The notes below the pieces were generated by a model that saw only the letters and a program-made list of their open reading frames with translations, was not told the DNA's origin and made no database searches. This document shows, one piece after another, positions 19,377 to 27,924 of a stretch of DNA of 64,000 bases (within the stretch, counting starts at the first letter, position 1; every line of letters starts with the position of its first letter). The stretch comes from Maribacter sp. PR1 (lineage in GTDB: Bacteria > Bacteroidota > Bacteroidia > Flavobacteriales > Flavobacteriaceae), in contig NZ_JAQPCG010000002.1 in assembly GCF_028464145.1 (NCBI RefSeq), positions 124,001 through 188,000 on the forward strand, given 5' to 3'. Position numbers and translations under genes: made by a program.

Positions 19377-19586
19377 CTATCCAAGCATCATGGACCCACA
19401 AACCCCCAAACTTACCAATAGGTAAACACCGGCGAGGATTACCAGAACTTTTCCAGCCTTCTTTTTTTTGTTCGTAATTAGAAGCACTCCAATAATCAGT
19501 AGGAGAACAGCGGGCCCAAACATAATCAATAAAATTAGGATGAATAACCCGTCCAAATTGCCAACTTCCAAGGGAATTATACTCAT
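19377..19586 (-). CDS. Small two-helix membrane protein
   Basis: 69 residues with two hydrophobic segments (about 14-37 and 45-65) separated by a basic loop, TNKKKKAGK. No family is recognised. The start codon overlaps the stop of the radical SAM gene by 4 nt (ATGA type), which shows translational coupling and makes it a genuine gene despite its size. It is the last gene of the operon with the Lgt-like and radical SAM proteins and may be a small membrane partner of them. Confidence 0.65.
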   Translation of the reverse strand: MSIIPLEVGNLDGLFILILLIMFGPAVLLLIIGVLLITNKKKKAGKVLVILAGVYLLVSLGVCGSMMLG

Positions 19587-20977
19587 ACGATTTCGTTTTG
19601 AAGTTCTTTTAACCTATTTACTATATCGTCCCTGTAGAAAAGGTTCATCGTCTCAAATGGGATTATTTTATTGTCCTTATTTACGATATGAACACAGGAT
19701 TTCTTTATGGCCCTTACGTCAAAATTATGGGCATCTATAAACTGCATGATAATGATACGAAAAAGGTTGTCGTATCCAAGTTCCGGGGCATCTATTTCTG
19801 GAAGACAACACATAATGCTTTTTAGGTTTTCCGATGCTTTTTCAACAGAATTACCAGTACTGAAAAGTTCTATCATTTTGCCATGAAGTTGTTCGTCCTG
19901 TTCGTAAATAATAGTGTTTTTCCCTTCGTTCAATAAATCATCTGGATTAATGTAGCGCGTTAATGGGCTAACTTCCTCTCCCAACTTTAGGGCATAGGCC
20001 ATGACCAGGGCATCCGGGTTACAAGGGACGGGAATAAGGTCATCCGGTTCAAAAATAGGAGATTGTTCTAAAATTTTTCTTCGCACCTCTGTAAGCGTGA
20101 TTCTATTTTCGTCGACCTCAAAATTTTCTAAACGTCCCGCTATCTGTGTAGGTTGAAAGGTGACCCCACGCACACATTTTTGCTTTAGGGCAAAATCTAT
20201 GGTCTTTCCCATTTCATGGTCGTTCAATCCTTTTTGCAAAGTAACGACAAGCGTTGTCGAAAGATTTAATTGGTTTAAATGTTCCAAGGCTTGTAGTCGA
20301 ATATCGGCCAGGTCTCCCCCTCTCAAAACTTGTAAAACGATATTGTCCAAAGAATCGAACTGGAGGTAGATTTCAAAGTCTGGGGCATAGGTTGCCAAGC
20401 GTTTGGCAAAGTCATAATCTTTGGCAATTTTAATACCATTGGTATTAACCATCAAATGGCGAATGGGCAGAGTTTTGGCATAGTCCAAAATTTCGAAAAA
20501 CTCAGGATGTAAGGTGGGTTCTCCACCACTTAGTTGCACAACATCGGGTTCCCCCTCGTTTTTTACAATAACATTCAACATTGTTTTTACCTCTTCCAAG
20601 GTTCTATGTCTCCCATATGTTGGCGAAGAACCGGCATAACAGGTAGGGCAGGTAAGGTTGCAGCGATCCGTTAATTCTACAACGGTAAGGCAGGAATGTT
20701 GTTCATGATCTGGGCAAAGTCCGCAATCATAAGGACACCCGTAATGGGTTTTGGTGTTAAAGGATTTGGGATATTCAGAAGCTTTATTATAATTCCGGAT
20801 ATTTTTATAGTACGGAATATCATCTGCAATCAATACTTTGGAACGTCCATGTTTCGGACAGTTTTTTAACATGTACACCTTTTCTTTTTCAAAGATGATT
20901 TTAGCATCGACCCTACGAAGACAGTCTGGACATAGACTTATCGTAAAATCATAGTAGGTGTAATTTTTCTCGTGCAT
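19583..20977 (-). CDS. Radical SAM protein of the MJ0619/tetraether-synthase-like type
   Basis: 464 residues. The radical SAM cluster motif is CNLTCPTC (about residue 107), followed by the SAM-binding QLSGGEPTLHPEF. Before it lie extra cysteines, LCPDCLRRVDAKI near the N-terminus, NCPKHG, and GCPYDCGLCPDHEQHSC; after it come further cysteines (VPCN, MCCLPE, KKSC). This arrangement is known from the MJ0619 methylase and archaeal tetraether lipid synthase group, which make C-C bonds on unactivated carbons. The substrate here is not known. The gene overlaps the upstream Lgt-like gene by 29 nt and the downstream small membrane gene by 4 nt, so the products very likely work together, perhaps on a lipid. 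That role is inference. Confidence 0.85.
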   Translation of the reverse strand: MHEKNYTYYDFTISLCPDCLRRVDAKIIFEKEKVYMLKNCPKHGRSKVLIADDIPYYKNIRNYNKASEYPKSFNTKTHYGCPYDCGLCPDHEQHSCLTVVELTDRCNLTCPTCYAGSSPTYGRHRTLEEVKTMLNVIVKNEGEPDVVQLSGGEPTLHPEFFEILDYAKTLPIRHLMVNTNGIKIAKDYDFAKRLATYAPDFEIYLQFDSLDNIVLQVLRGGDLADIRLQALEHLNQLNLSTTLVVTLQKGLNDHEMGKTIDFALKQKCVRGVTFQPTQIAGRLENFEVDENRITLTEVRRKILEQSPIFEPDDLIPVPCNPDALVMAYALKLGEEVSPLTRYINPDDLLNEGKNTIIYEQDEQLHGKMIELFSTGNSVEKASENLKSIMCCLPEIDAPELGYDNLFRIIIMQFIDAHNFDVRAIKKSCVHIVNKDNKIIPFETMNLFYRDDIVNRLKELQNEIV

Positions 20978-21719
20978 AGGACAATCCTTGTTGGATAAAT
21001 TTATAGTAATAGAGCAAGCAAAGTAAACATAAAATTTGAATGCTGCTTAGGCCAAAAATCTCAAAGGAGTTGGGCTTAAGAAATTCAATATAAAAGCGAA
21101 AACCAAAATAACACACCATGAAAAGCTTAAAATAATCCCCGCTTTTTAAGGGGTACGACTGTTTTTGCAGATTTCTAATCAGTAAAAAAAGAAGTGTTAA
21201 AAAGAATATTTCGTAAAGTGCTATTGGGTGACGATCAAAACCATCACCCAAATCCATTCCCAAAAAGAAATCGGTGATTTTTCCATATGTAAACTCATTT
21301 ATACCCGCCACGAAACACCCCAACCTACCAATAATGATTCCTAGAATTATAGGAAGCGTAAATAAATCGCCAGATGATTTTTGCTCCCCAATAATCTTCT
21401 TTGCCAATTCCACGCCTAGCAACCCCCCGAATAAGCCGCCCATTATGGTCTTATTGTTTAATATCGCTATCCACTCCTGGTTCCAGTGGAGCATTGGGTT
21501 TTCAAAAAAGGCCATTACTCTGGATAAAAAGAGAGCTCCAAAGATGGCGCCAATGATAATGGAAAGGCGGTTATTGGAGGAAATGCTATCGAAGGACCTT
21601 TTGCGGAGAAACAGGTAATATCGGAATGCCACAAAGAAGGCAGTGTACTCTAATATTAAATGAACATTGACTTTGTAACCAAAAAGGAAAGGCTCATATG
21701 GAATGCCAAGAAAAAGCAT
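20949..21719 (-). CDS. Lgt-like (prolipoprotein diacylglyceryl transferase family) membrane protein
   Basis: 256 residues and about seven membrane segments. Two landmarks of the Lgt family are recognisable in altered form: GRLGCFVAGINEFTYG in place of the Lgt GRIGNFxNGE signature, and HPIALYEI in place of HPSQLYE. These residues bind phosphatidylglycerol in Lgt. Conservation of the HPxxLYE element with a diverged signature loop suggests a paralogue, not the housekeeping Lgt. It lies between a TolB-like lipoprotein (1-nt overlap) and a radical SAM enzyme (29-nt overlap). A function in moving or modifying a lipid head group or tail is inferred. Confidence 0.8.
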   Translation of the reverse strand: MLFLGIPYEPFLFGYKVNVHLILEYTAFFVAFRYYLFLRKRSFDSISSNNRLSIIIGAIFGALFLSRVMAFFENPMLHWNQEWIAILNNKTIMGGLFGGLLGVELAKKIIGEQKSSGDLFTLPIILGIIIGRLGCFVAGINEFTYGKITDFFLGMDLGDGFDRHPIALYEIFFLTLLFLLIRNLQKQSYPLKSGDYFKLFMVCYFGFRFYIEFLKPNSFEIFGLSSIQILCLLCLLYYYKFIQQGLSYAREKLHLL

Positions 21720-22861
21720 TATTCCCCTCCTTTGGAAGGCTCAGGTAAAGCTTCCTGCCACTCGGCTATAAATAAGTTTGTATCTCGGGTACCACCATTA
21801 TTTCGGTTACTGGAAAAGGCTAAATATTTACCATCGTTGGAAAATACGGGAAAGGCATCAAAGGTTTCGCCATGGGTAACACGCTCCAAATTCTTACCAT
21901 CAATATCTATAAAATATAGGTTAAAGGGAAATCCCTTTTCAGCTTCAAAATTACTGGAGAACAAAACCTTTTTTCCCGAAGGATGAAAAAACGGACTCCA
22001 ATTGGCGTTACCCAAAAAGGTAAGCTGCTTTAGGTCGCTTCCATCGGCATTACAAATAAAGAGTTCCATTTCCGTGGGTTCTACTAAACCTTCGGCCAAT
22101 AAGTCCTTGTATTTTTTGATAGCCTCCGGAGTTTTAGGTCGGGATGCCCTAAAAATGAGTTTAGTACCATCAGGAGAGAAAAATGCACCTCCATCATAGC
22201 CTAATTCATTGGTAATTTGCTTTACATCGGTGCCGTCCAGATTCATTGTGTACAATTCCAAATCACCGCTACGGGTAGAGGTAAAGACAATTTTATCCCC
22301 TTTTGGAGAAATTGTGGCCTCTGCATCATAACCCGGTTCGTCCGTTAATTGAGCCGTAATATTACCTTGGAGATCGGCTATGAAAATATCGAACGAATCA
22401 TACACGGGCCAAACATAATTTCCGTTTTTTCGCAGAGGAACTTCTGGACATTCCGTATCCACCAAATGGGTAGAGCCATATACGAAGTGTTTGTTGTCCG
22501 GCATAAAATAGGCACAGGTAGTTCGGCCATAACCCGTACTTACCATAGGGGGAATGGAATCGGTTTCCTTAAAACTATCCTCTATGTTCATTAAAAACAT
22601 TTGATCACAGTTAAGTCCCCAGGATTCGTTATTGGATTGAAAAATCATTTGCTTGTCGTCCCAACTCCAATACGCTTCCGCATTATCCCCGCCAAAAGTA
22701 ATTTGCCGAATACTTTTAAAATATTTTTCCTCAGGATAAATCAGAGTGTCGTTACCCGCCATTAGAGAGGTGGTTTCTTCTTGTGGCTGGGGGATGTTCT
22801 TGGTTTCGTTTTTACAACTGGAAACTAGGCAGATAAGGCCAAAAACAAATAGAATTCTCAT
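21719..22861 (-). CDS. TolB-like PD40 beta-propeller lipoprotein
   Basis: About 380 residues. I chose the ATG at 22861 (MRILFVFGLICLVSSCKN), which opens a signal with lipobox LVSSC; the frame also has an ATG at 22882. Several WD40-like PD40 repeats are visible (EAYWSWDDKQMIFQSN, EATISPKGDKIVFTSTRSGD, GAFFSPDGTKLIFRASR, VFSNDGKYLAFSSNRN), giving a six-bladed-type propeller anchored in a membrane. It is the first gene of a four-gene operon with the Lgt-like and radical SAM proteins and could bind their periplasmic product or a partner. Its 5' end almost touches that of the divergent M28 peptidase. Confidence 0.85.
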   Translation of the reverse strand: MRILFVFGLICLVSSCKNETKNIPQPQEETTSLMAGNDTLIYPEEKYFKSIRQITFGGDNAEAYWSWDDKQMIFQSNNESWGLNCDQMFLMNIEDSFKETDSIPPMVSTGYGRTTCAYFMPDNKHFVYGSTHLVDTECPEVPLRKNGNYVWPVYDSFDIFIADLQGNITAQLTDEPGYDAEATISPKGDKIVFTSTRSGDLELYTMNLDGTDVKQITNELGYDGGAFFSPDGTKLIFRASRPKTPEAIKKYKDLLAEGLVEPTEMELFICNADGSDLKQLTFLGNANWSPFFHPSGKKVLFSSNFEAEKGFPFNLYFIDIDGKNLERVTHGETFDAFPVFSNDGKYLAFSSNRNNGGTRDTNLFIAEWQEALPEPSKGGE

Positions 22862-22893
22862 GGAGATGTGTATTTTTGTCAAAAATAAACGCT

Positions 22894-24120
22894 ATGCTAC
22901 GCAATCTAATATTTTTGTTCGTTTTTTTTATAGTGTTAATCTCTTGTAAACAGGATGTCAATAGGAATGTGACCATGCAAGAGGACGTGGCCTATTTGGC
23001 CAGTGACAGCCTACAGGGGCGCGAAACAGGCACACTTTATGAAAAGGAGGCGGCCAATTATCTAGAAAGGAGATTGGAAGAGATTGGGTTGCTTCCAAAA
23101 GGCAATGCAGGCACCTATTTTCAAACTTTTAGTTTTAAACCCAAGACAGACCCGCATTCCGAGGTTCAATTTGTGGGTGGCGATAGTACTATTACTGGTA
23201 CCAACGTTATTGGGTTTATAGATAATAAGGCAGATAAAACCGTGATTATCGGGGCACATTACGACCATTTGGGTATGGGAGGTGAAGGCTCTTTATATGC
23301 AGAAGGAGATGCCATCCACAACGGAGCGGACGACAATGCAAGTGGGGTTAGTGTATTATTAAATTTGGCTGCTAAACTCAGGGATACCGTTACACAACAC
23401 AATTATCTTTTCATGGCTTTTTCCGGTGAAGAAATGGGACTTTTAGGGAGCAATTACTTTTCCAAAAACCCAACTATCGATTTGGCTCAAGTAAATTACA
23501 TGCTCAATATGGATATGGTGGGGAGAATGCGGGAGGACAAGACACTTTCCATTAGTGGAACGGGAACTGCACCTATTTGGGGCCAGGTTTTAAATGTGAA
23601 TAACCCAGGATTTAAGTTGGTGTTGAGCGAATCCGGAATGGGGCCAAGTGATCACACCTCTTTCTATCTACAGGATATTCCCGTACTACACTTTTTTACG
23701 GGACAGCATGAGGATTATCACAAACCATCCGATGATTCCGATAAACTGAATTACAAAGGCATGGAAATGATTCGTGACTTTATTCTTTCTGTGATGTATG
23801 ACCTGGATGATGATGACAAGCTGGCCTTTAGAAAAACAAAAAATGAAAGTGAGGATACGCCTAGGTTTAAAGTAGCCTTGGGCGTTATGCCCGATTACTT
23901 GTTCGATGGAAAAGGCATGCGAATCGATGGTGTTACGGATGGGAAACCAGCTGCTCTTGCCGGACTTCTAAAAGGTGATGTGGTGGTTAAATTAGGAGAC
24001 AGTACGGTCGTGGATATGATGAGTTATATGCGGGCGCTTTCTGTTTTTGATGAAGGTGATGCTACCGAGGTTACCGTAGATAGAAATGGAGAAAAAATAT
24101 CGGCGAACATAACATTTTAA
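22894..24120 (+). CDS. M28 family metallopeptidase with PDZ domain, lipoprotein
   Basis: About 408 residues from the ATG at 22894 (MLRNLIFLFVFFIVLISCKQ, lipobox LISC). The M28 zinc ligands appear in order: GAHYDHLG, GADDNASG, SGEEMGLLGS, NMDMVGR and a final His in VLHFFTGQHEDYHKPSD. A PDZ domain occupies the last about 95 residues (GKPAALAGLLKGDVVVKLG). It is an aminopeptidase-type enzyme acting on peptides in the periplasm. An alternative TTG start at 22876 would overlap the divergent TolB-like gene. Confidence 0.92.
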   Translation: MLRNLIFLFVFFIVLISCKQDVNRNVTMQEDVAYLASDSLQGRETGTLYEKEAANYLERRLEEIGLLPKGNAGTYFQTFSFKPKTDPHSEVQFVGGDSTITGTNVIGFIDNKADKTVIIGAHYDHLGMGGEGSLYAEGDAIHNGADDNASGVSVLLNLAAKLRDTVTQHNYLFMAFSGEEMGLLGSNYFSKNPTIDLAQVNYMLNMDMVGRMREDKTLSISGTGTAPIWGQVLNVNNPGFKLVLSESGMGPSDHTSFYLQDIPVLHFFTGQHEDYHKPSDDSDKLNYKGMEMIRDFILSVMYDLDDDDKLAFRKTKNESEDTPRFKVALGVMPDYLFDGKGMRIDGVTDGKPAALAGLLKGDVVVKLGDSTVVDMMSYMRALSVFDEGDATEVTVDRNGEKISANITF

Positions 24121-24162
24121 AAATAGGTTTACTTTTGTTCCCCTTTAAAAATAGAATATAAT

Positions 24163-25161
24163 ATGCCCAAGATCGGCGACATAGAATTACCGGACTTTCC
24201 TTTGTTACTTGCTCCTATGGAGGACGTGAGTGACCCACCCTTTCGTGCACTTTGTAAGGAACAGGGTGCCGATGTGGTCTACACGGAATTTATTTCTTCA
24301 GAAGGGCTGATTCGTGATGCTGCAAAGAGCGTCATGAAGTTGGACATCTACGAAAAGGAGCGACCCGTGGGCATTCAGATTTTTGGAGCCAATCTGGAAA
24401 GTATGCTGCAGTCCGTAGAAATTGTAGAAAAGTCAAAGCCGGATATCATCGATATCAATTTTGGATGTCCGGTAAAAAAAGTAGTTTCCAAAGGTGCGGG
24501 AGCAGGAATTTTAAAGGATATCGACCTTATGGTCTCCCTGACCGAAGCTATGGCAAAACATACCAAGCTACCCATTACCGTAAAGACGCGATTGGGCTGG
24601 GACGAGGACTCCATCAAAATTGTTGAGGTAGCCGAGCGATTACAGGATGTAGGCTGTAAGGCCATTGCAATTCATGGTAGAACAAGGGCACAGATGTACA
24701 AGGGTAGTGCCAAATGGGAACCGATTGCCGAGGTGAAGAACAACCCTCGCATGCACATTCCTGTTTTTGGCAATGGCGATGTGGATAGCCCGGAGGCAGC
24801 GGTTAGAATGCGGGATGAATATGGATTGGACGGGGCAATGATAGGCAGGGCAAGTATTGGTTATCCTTGGTTTTTCAAGGAAGTAAAACAGTATATTAAG
24901 ACGGGTATACGTATAGCACCGCCTACGATGACCGAAAGAGTTCAAGCGGCTAGGAGGCACTTGGAAATGGCCATTGACTGGAAGGGTGAAAAGTTAGGGG
25001 TTTTTGAGACCAGAAGACATTACACCAATTACTTTAAGGGGATTCCCAATTTTAAGGAATATCGCATGAAAATGGTTACGAGTGATGATGCAGTCGATGT
25101 TTTTGCTGCGTTCGATGAGGTTTTGGAGAAATTTGGGGATTACGAATTTGAGCATGCCTAG
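24163..25161 (+). CDS. dusB: tRNA-dihydrouridine synthase, DusB type
   Basis: 332 residues. A TIM-barrel FMN enzyme that reduces uridines in tRNA. The catalytic cysteine lies in DINFGCPVKKVVSKGAGA (about residue 104); the FMN and tRNA contact segments VKTRLGWD, AIHGRTRAQMYKG and PVFGNGDV follow. The ATG at 24163 gives the usual N-terminus with LLLAPMEDVSDPPFR. Its stop overlaps the stop of the convergent permease gene by 4 nt. A possible promoter -7 element, TACTTTTG, lies at 24130-24137. Confidence 0.96.
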   Translation: MPKIGDIELPDFPLLLAPMEDVSDPPFRALCKEQGADVVYTEFISSEGLIRDAAKSVMKLDIYEKERPVGIQIFGANLESMLQSVEIVEKSKPDIIDINFGCPVKKVVSKGAGAGILKDIDLMVSLTEAMAKHTKLPITVKTRLGWDEDSIKIVEVAERLQDVGCKAIAIHGRTRAQMYKGSAKWEPIAEVKNNPRMHIPVFGNGDVDSPEAAVRMRDEYGLDGAMIGRASIGYPWFFKEVKQYIKTGIRIAPPTMTERVQAARRHLEMAIDWKGEKLGVFETRRHYTNYFKGIPNFKEYRMKMVTSDDAVDVFAAFDEVLEKFGDYEFEHA

Positions 25162-26363
25162 GCGGCAATCAACTTTTTATTGATTCGGCTACTCGCAATT
25201 TTAGAGGCGATGACACCCAAAACAAGAATTGTGGCCAAGACAATTAAGACGTTGAATAGTTTGAACTCTACCGGATAGGCCAAGGAGGGTGTAATTCTTA
25301 ACCATCCGAATGCTATCTGACTCCAAACGAGAATGGAACCCAGCAGCACTCCGATAAACCCGCCGAATCCGGTGACCAAAATCCCTTGCACAAAATAGAT
25401 ATTTCGTAGCTCCCTAATCGTGGTTCCTAAGCTGTAAAGCGTTTTGGAATTCTGCTGCTTGTCCAAAATCATCATGATAATGGCCCCGACCACATTGAAT
25501 AGGGCAATGATCAAAACCAAGGTAAAGATGAGGTAAGTCGCCATATTCTCGGTATTCAGCATTTTGTAAAGGGTACTGTTTAGTTCCTGTCGGTTTTTTA
25601 AGACGATACCTTCTCCTAAAGCATCCATGATTTCAGAGCGGACGCCCTGTTCATCAACTTCATTGTCCAATTTAAAGTTGATACCGGAAATATCATTTTC
25701 CGTTTTTTCCAAAAGGGCCTGGGTCAAGGTAAGGTCTGCAAAAACATATTTGTTGTCCAGATCAGCCTCGACTGCATATACACCACCAATGATAACGGGT
25801 AGTTTATTATATAAAGAACTCACACCCTGCTGAGAGATGGAGCCCTTACCCGGCTTAAAGGCATAAATCTGCATGGGACTTCGATATTGGTTGATGGTCA
25901 CACTGAGAATATTGGCTATTCCCACACCGGAAACTACTTGTTGGTCATTGATGGTCCAATCCCCCAAGTATAAGATGGTATCTGTATTTATTACTTTGAT
26001 ATAGTTAGAGTCGATTCCTTTGATATAGGCAATATGGTTCTTTCCTCGGTGCTCCAGATAAACCTTTTCCTCAATTTCCTTGGAATAGAAAGCCAACCCT
26101 TCAATATTGTTCAAACGCCCTTCTTGCTCTGGGGAAATGGAAAAGAACTTACCGGCAACGGGTAGCGCTTTTAGTTCCGGATCGAACGAATTGGTAAAGG
26201 AAAGGCTGAATGTTTTGAGTCCTGCAAAACCGGAAAGCACAATAAAAAGAGCGGCCGAACCTATTACGATAACCAAAAAGGTTATAAAATTGATAATGTT
26301 CACCGCATTTTGTGTGCTCTTGGAGCGCACATATCTTTTAGCGATATAGAGCGGAAAGTTCAA
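25158..26363 (-). CDS. FtsX/LolC-type ABC transporter permease
   Basis: 401 residues with the MacB/FtsX plan: one N-terminal helix (about 22-45), a large periplasmic domain and three C-terminal helices (about 275-300, 325-350, 370-392). The N-terminal YIAKRYVRSKSTQNAVNIIN is typical of Bacteroidota LolC/LolE-like proteins that release lipoproteins from the inner membrane. The ATPase partner is not next to it. It follows rbfA by 3 nt on the same strand. Confidence 0.87.
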   Translation of the reverse strand: MNFPLYIAKRYVRSKSTQNAVNIINFITFLVIVIGSAALFIVLSGFAGLKTFSLSFTNSFDPELKALPVAGKFFSISPEQEGRLNNIEGLAFYSKEIEEKVYLEHRGKNHIAYIKGIDSNYIKVINTDTILYLGDWTINDQQVVSGVGIANILSVTINQYRSPMQIYAFKPGKGSISQQGVSSLYNKLPVIIGGVYAVEADLDNKYVFADLTLTQALLEKTENDISGINFKLDNEVDEQGVRSEIMDALGEGIVLKNRQELNSTLYKMLNTENMATYLIFTLVLIIALFNVVGAIIMMILDKQQNSKTLYSLGTTIRELRNIYFVQGILVTGFGGFIGVLLGSILVWSQIAFGWLRITPSLAYPVEFKLFNVLIVLATILVLGVIASKIASSRINKKLIAA

Positions 26364-26366
26364 GAA

Positions 26367-26759
26367 TCAGGACTTTTTTCTTTTAGGTAATAAATCCCTG
26401 TTTTCAATGGGGTTCTCTTCCCTTTTCAATGATTTCTCAATTTTTTCGATATAATCCAGGGAATCGTCCAAATAAAATAGCAATTCGGGAACCCTACGTA
26501 ACTGGTTCCGGGTACGCTGGGCCAGTTCATGCTTTATTAAGGGTTGATTGGACTTAATGCCCTCCAATAGTTCTTTGGCTTGCTCTGGGGGGAAAATACT
26601 CACATATACCTTGGCAATGGAAAGGTCGGTTGTAATGGAAACTTTGGAGACTGAAATTAAGGTACTTCTAAGTCCGCCCTCAATGGCGGCTTTTTGCAGT
26701 ATAGCTACTATATCCTTTTGGATTACCCCAGCTATCTTTCGTTGTCTTTGTGTTTCCAT
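26367..26759 (-). CDS. rbfA: Ribosome-binding factor A
   Basis: About 130 residues from the ATG at 26759 (METQRQRKIAGVIQKDI). The open frame extends to 26843, but the added 28 residues are not part of the family and would overlap the divergent gene's leader. Typical RbfA elements are visible: ISVSKVSITTDLSIAKVYVS and LRRVPELLFYLDDSLDY. It binds the 30S precursor and helps mature the 16S 5' end. A TATTTTTG -7-like element lies on the minus strand at 26771-26764, very close to the start codon. Confidence 0.95.
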   Translation of the reverse strand: METQRQRKIAGVIQKDIVAILQKAAIEGGLRSTLISVSKVSITTDLSIAKVYVSIFPPEQAKELLEGIKSNQPLIKHELAQRTRNQLRRVPELLFYLDDSLDYIEKIEKSLKREENPIENRDLLPKRKKS

Positions 26760-26825
26760 ACCGCAAAAATACACAGAATAATGTATCTTGTTCGTATTCT
26801 GGGGCCTCACAAATCTAAAATATCC

Positions 26826-27227
26826 ATGAAAAAAATAGAACACTTGGGAATTGCCGTGAAAAACTTGGAAAATTCCAACGCTTTGTTCGAAAAACTATTG
26901 GGCGAAGGACCTTATAAGGAGGAAAAAGTGGCTTCGGAAGGAGTAAAAACTTCGTTTTTCAAAAATGGCCCCACTAAGATAGAGTTATTGGAGTCCCTGA
27001 ATGAAGAAGGACCCATTGCCAAATTTTTGAAAAGTAAGGGTGAAGGGATTCACCACGTTGCATTTGAGGTGGACGATATTTATGCTGAAATGGAGCGATT
27101 AAAACAGGAGGGGTTTCAGGTATTGGGGGACCGACCTAAAAAGGGAGCGGACAATAAATGGGTGGTGTTCGTGCATCCTAAATCCACCAACGGGGTTTTA
27201 ATAGAGCTTTGCCAAGAAATAGAGTAG
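26826..27227 (+). CDS. mce: Methylmalonyl-CoA epimerase
   Basis: 133 residues from the ATG at 26826 (MKKIEHLGIAVKNLE). A vicinal-oxygen-chelate fold with metal ligands in IEHLGIAV (His), GIHHVAFEVDD (His) and VLIELCQ (Glu). It interconverts the 2R and 2S forms of methylmalonyl-CoA between propionate and succinyl-CoA metabolism. The upstream part of the open frame (from 26694) crosses the divergent rbfA gene and is not coding. It is the last chromosomal gene before the tRNA and the mobile element. Confidence 0.93.
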   Translation: MKKIEHLGIAVKNLENSNALFEKLLGEGPYKEEKVASEGVKTSFFKNGPTKIELLESLNEEGPIAKFLKSKGEGIHHVAFEVDDIYAEMERLKQEGFQVLGDRPKKGADNKWVVFVHPKSTNGVLIELCQEIE

Positions 27228-27317
27228 TTAAAACGGGTCCTTGAGTGTAGTAGAAATGACATCATAAAATTTTGCGGCATATAAAAATAAGTGGTAATAT
27301 TGCATCCGCAATTTGCG

Positions 27318-27391
27318 GGTCCTATAGCTCAGCTGGTTAGAGCACCTGACTCATAATCAGGGGGTCCCTGGTTCGAGCCCAGGTGGGACCA
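27318..27391 (+). tRNA. tRNA with anticodon CAT (elongator Met or Ile2)
   Basis: A 74-nt cloverleaf. The acceptor stem GGTCCTA pairs with TGGGACC and the discriminator is A. The D-arm contains AGCTCAGCTGGTTAGAGC. The anticodon arm is CCTGA-CTCATAA-TCAGG with anticodon CAT, and the T-arm is CCTGG-TTCGAGC-CCAGG. No CCA is encoded. CAT is shared by elongator tRNA-Met and the lysidine-modified tRNA-Ile2; the sequence alone does not let me decide. The 3' half is also the left attachment site of the island, so part of this gene may have come with the element. Confidence 0.93.
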
Positions 27392-27393
27392 CG
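27350..27393. repeat. attL: 44-nt direct repeat in the tRNA 3' half
   Basis: This stretch, from the anticodon loop to just past the tRNA end, is repeated at 52619-52662 with 42 of 44 matches. The first 18 nt (CTCATAATCAGGGGGTCC) are identical and are the likely crossover region. The two mismatches lie opposite each other in the T stem. The tyrosine recombinase gene lies next to the other copy. Confidence 0.85.
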
Positions 27394-27404
27394 TCAACAA
27401 AGAT

Positions 27405-27440
27405 AAACCTTTCAAGCAATTGGGAGGTTTTTCTTTTTTA
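27405..27440 (+). terminator. Rho-independent terminator after the tRNA (element side)
   Basis: AAACCTTTC (27405-27413) can pair with GGGAGGTTT (27422-27430) through nine pairs including two G-T wobbles, followed by a T-rich run. It lies just inside the element, so the island appears to bring its own terminator for the tRNA gene it rebuilds. A different hairpin terminator follows the displaced half-tRNA at the right end. Confidence 0.6.
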
Positions 27441-27443
27441 TAC

Positions 27444-27464
27444 GGGTACAACATAGGTACAACA
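27444..27464. repeat. Left arm-type site: two GGTACAACA copies 11 bp apart
   Basis: Two GGTACAACA units follow each other with an 11-bp period. The same 21-bp block, in the same orientation, occurs at 52483-52503 just upstream of the integrase start. Identical paired short repeats near both ends of an element are the usual form of arm-binding sites of a tyrosine recombinase. Confidence 0.6.
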
Positions 27465-27924
27465 TTTCAGTAACATTCAAATTATTGCTCTTAAACTTTT
27501 ATTATTTGTTTGGTGATTGATAACTGTAAAACAGATTGTTTATTTGAACCTTTTATAAAAGTGAGAAAACTCAATTAATCAAAAATTGGATTTTCGACGA
27601 ATAGGAGGTTATAGGAACGATAGGTTTTTTTTATCTTTTGGCCTGAGAAACAAAGTCTTGCTGAAGGATTAATTAAATGTTGGAATTATTACATCACTAT
27701 TCCAATAAGTCATTTAATCATTATCTTGGGTTATGGGAAAATTACTCAACAGAATGGCCATTTGGATACCCGGGCAAAGTTCCATAATAAAAATGACCAA
27801 CTTCTGAGGCCTAAATACCCCAAATCGCCACATTTGGCTCATAGGATTTAAAACCAAGGTCTGTAAGTAACAATAAGCGTATTCTCCGTAGTAGTATTCT
27901 TTCCACCTTTTGAGATGTGACAGA
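27465..27924. other. Left-end non-coding region of the island
   Basis: About 460 nt between the arm site and the first lipoprotein gene. It is AT-rich and I see no gene or clear repeat in it. It may hold further recombinase or excisionase binding sites and the end of the lipoprotein transcript. Confidence 0.5.

Noticed and set aside
19583-20977. Calling the radical SAM protein a tetraether lipid synthase
   Set aside because: The cysteine layout resembles that group, but the group has several reactions and the substrate cannot be read from sequence.
26694-26825. Upstream extension of methylmalonyl-CoA epimerase
   Set aside because: It runs across the divergent rbfA gene; the ATG at 26826 gives the normal family length.
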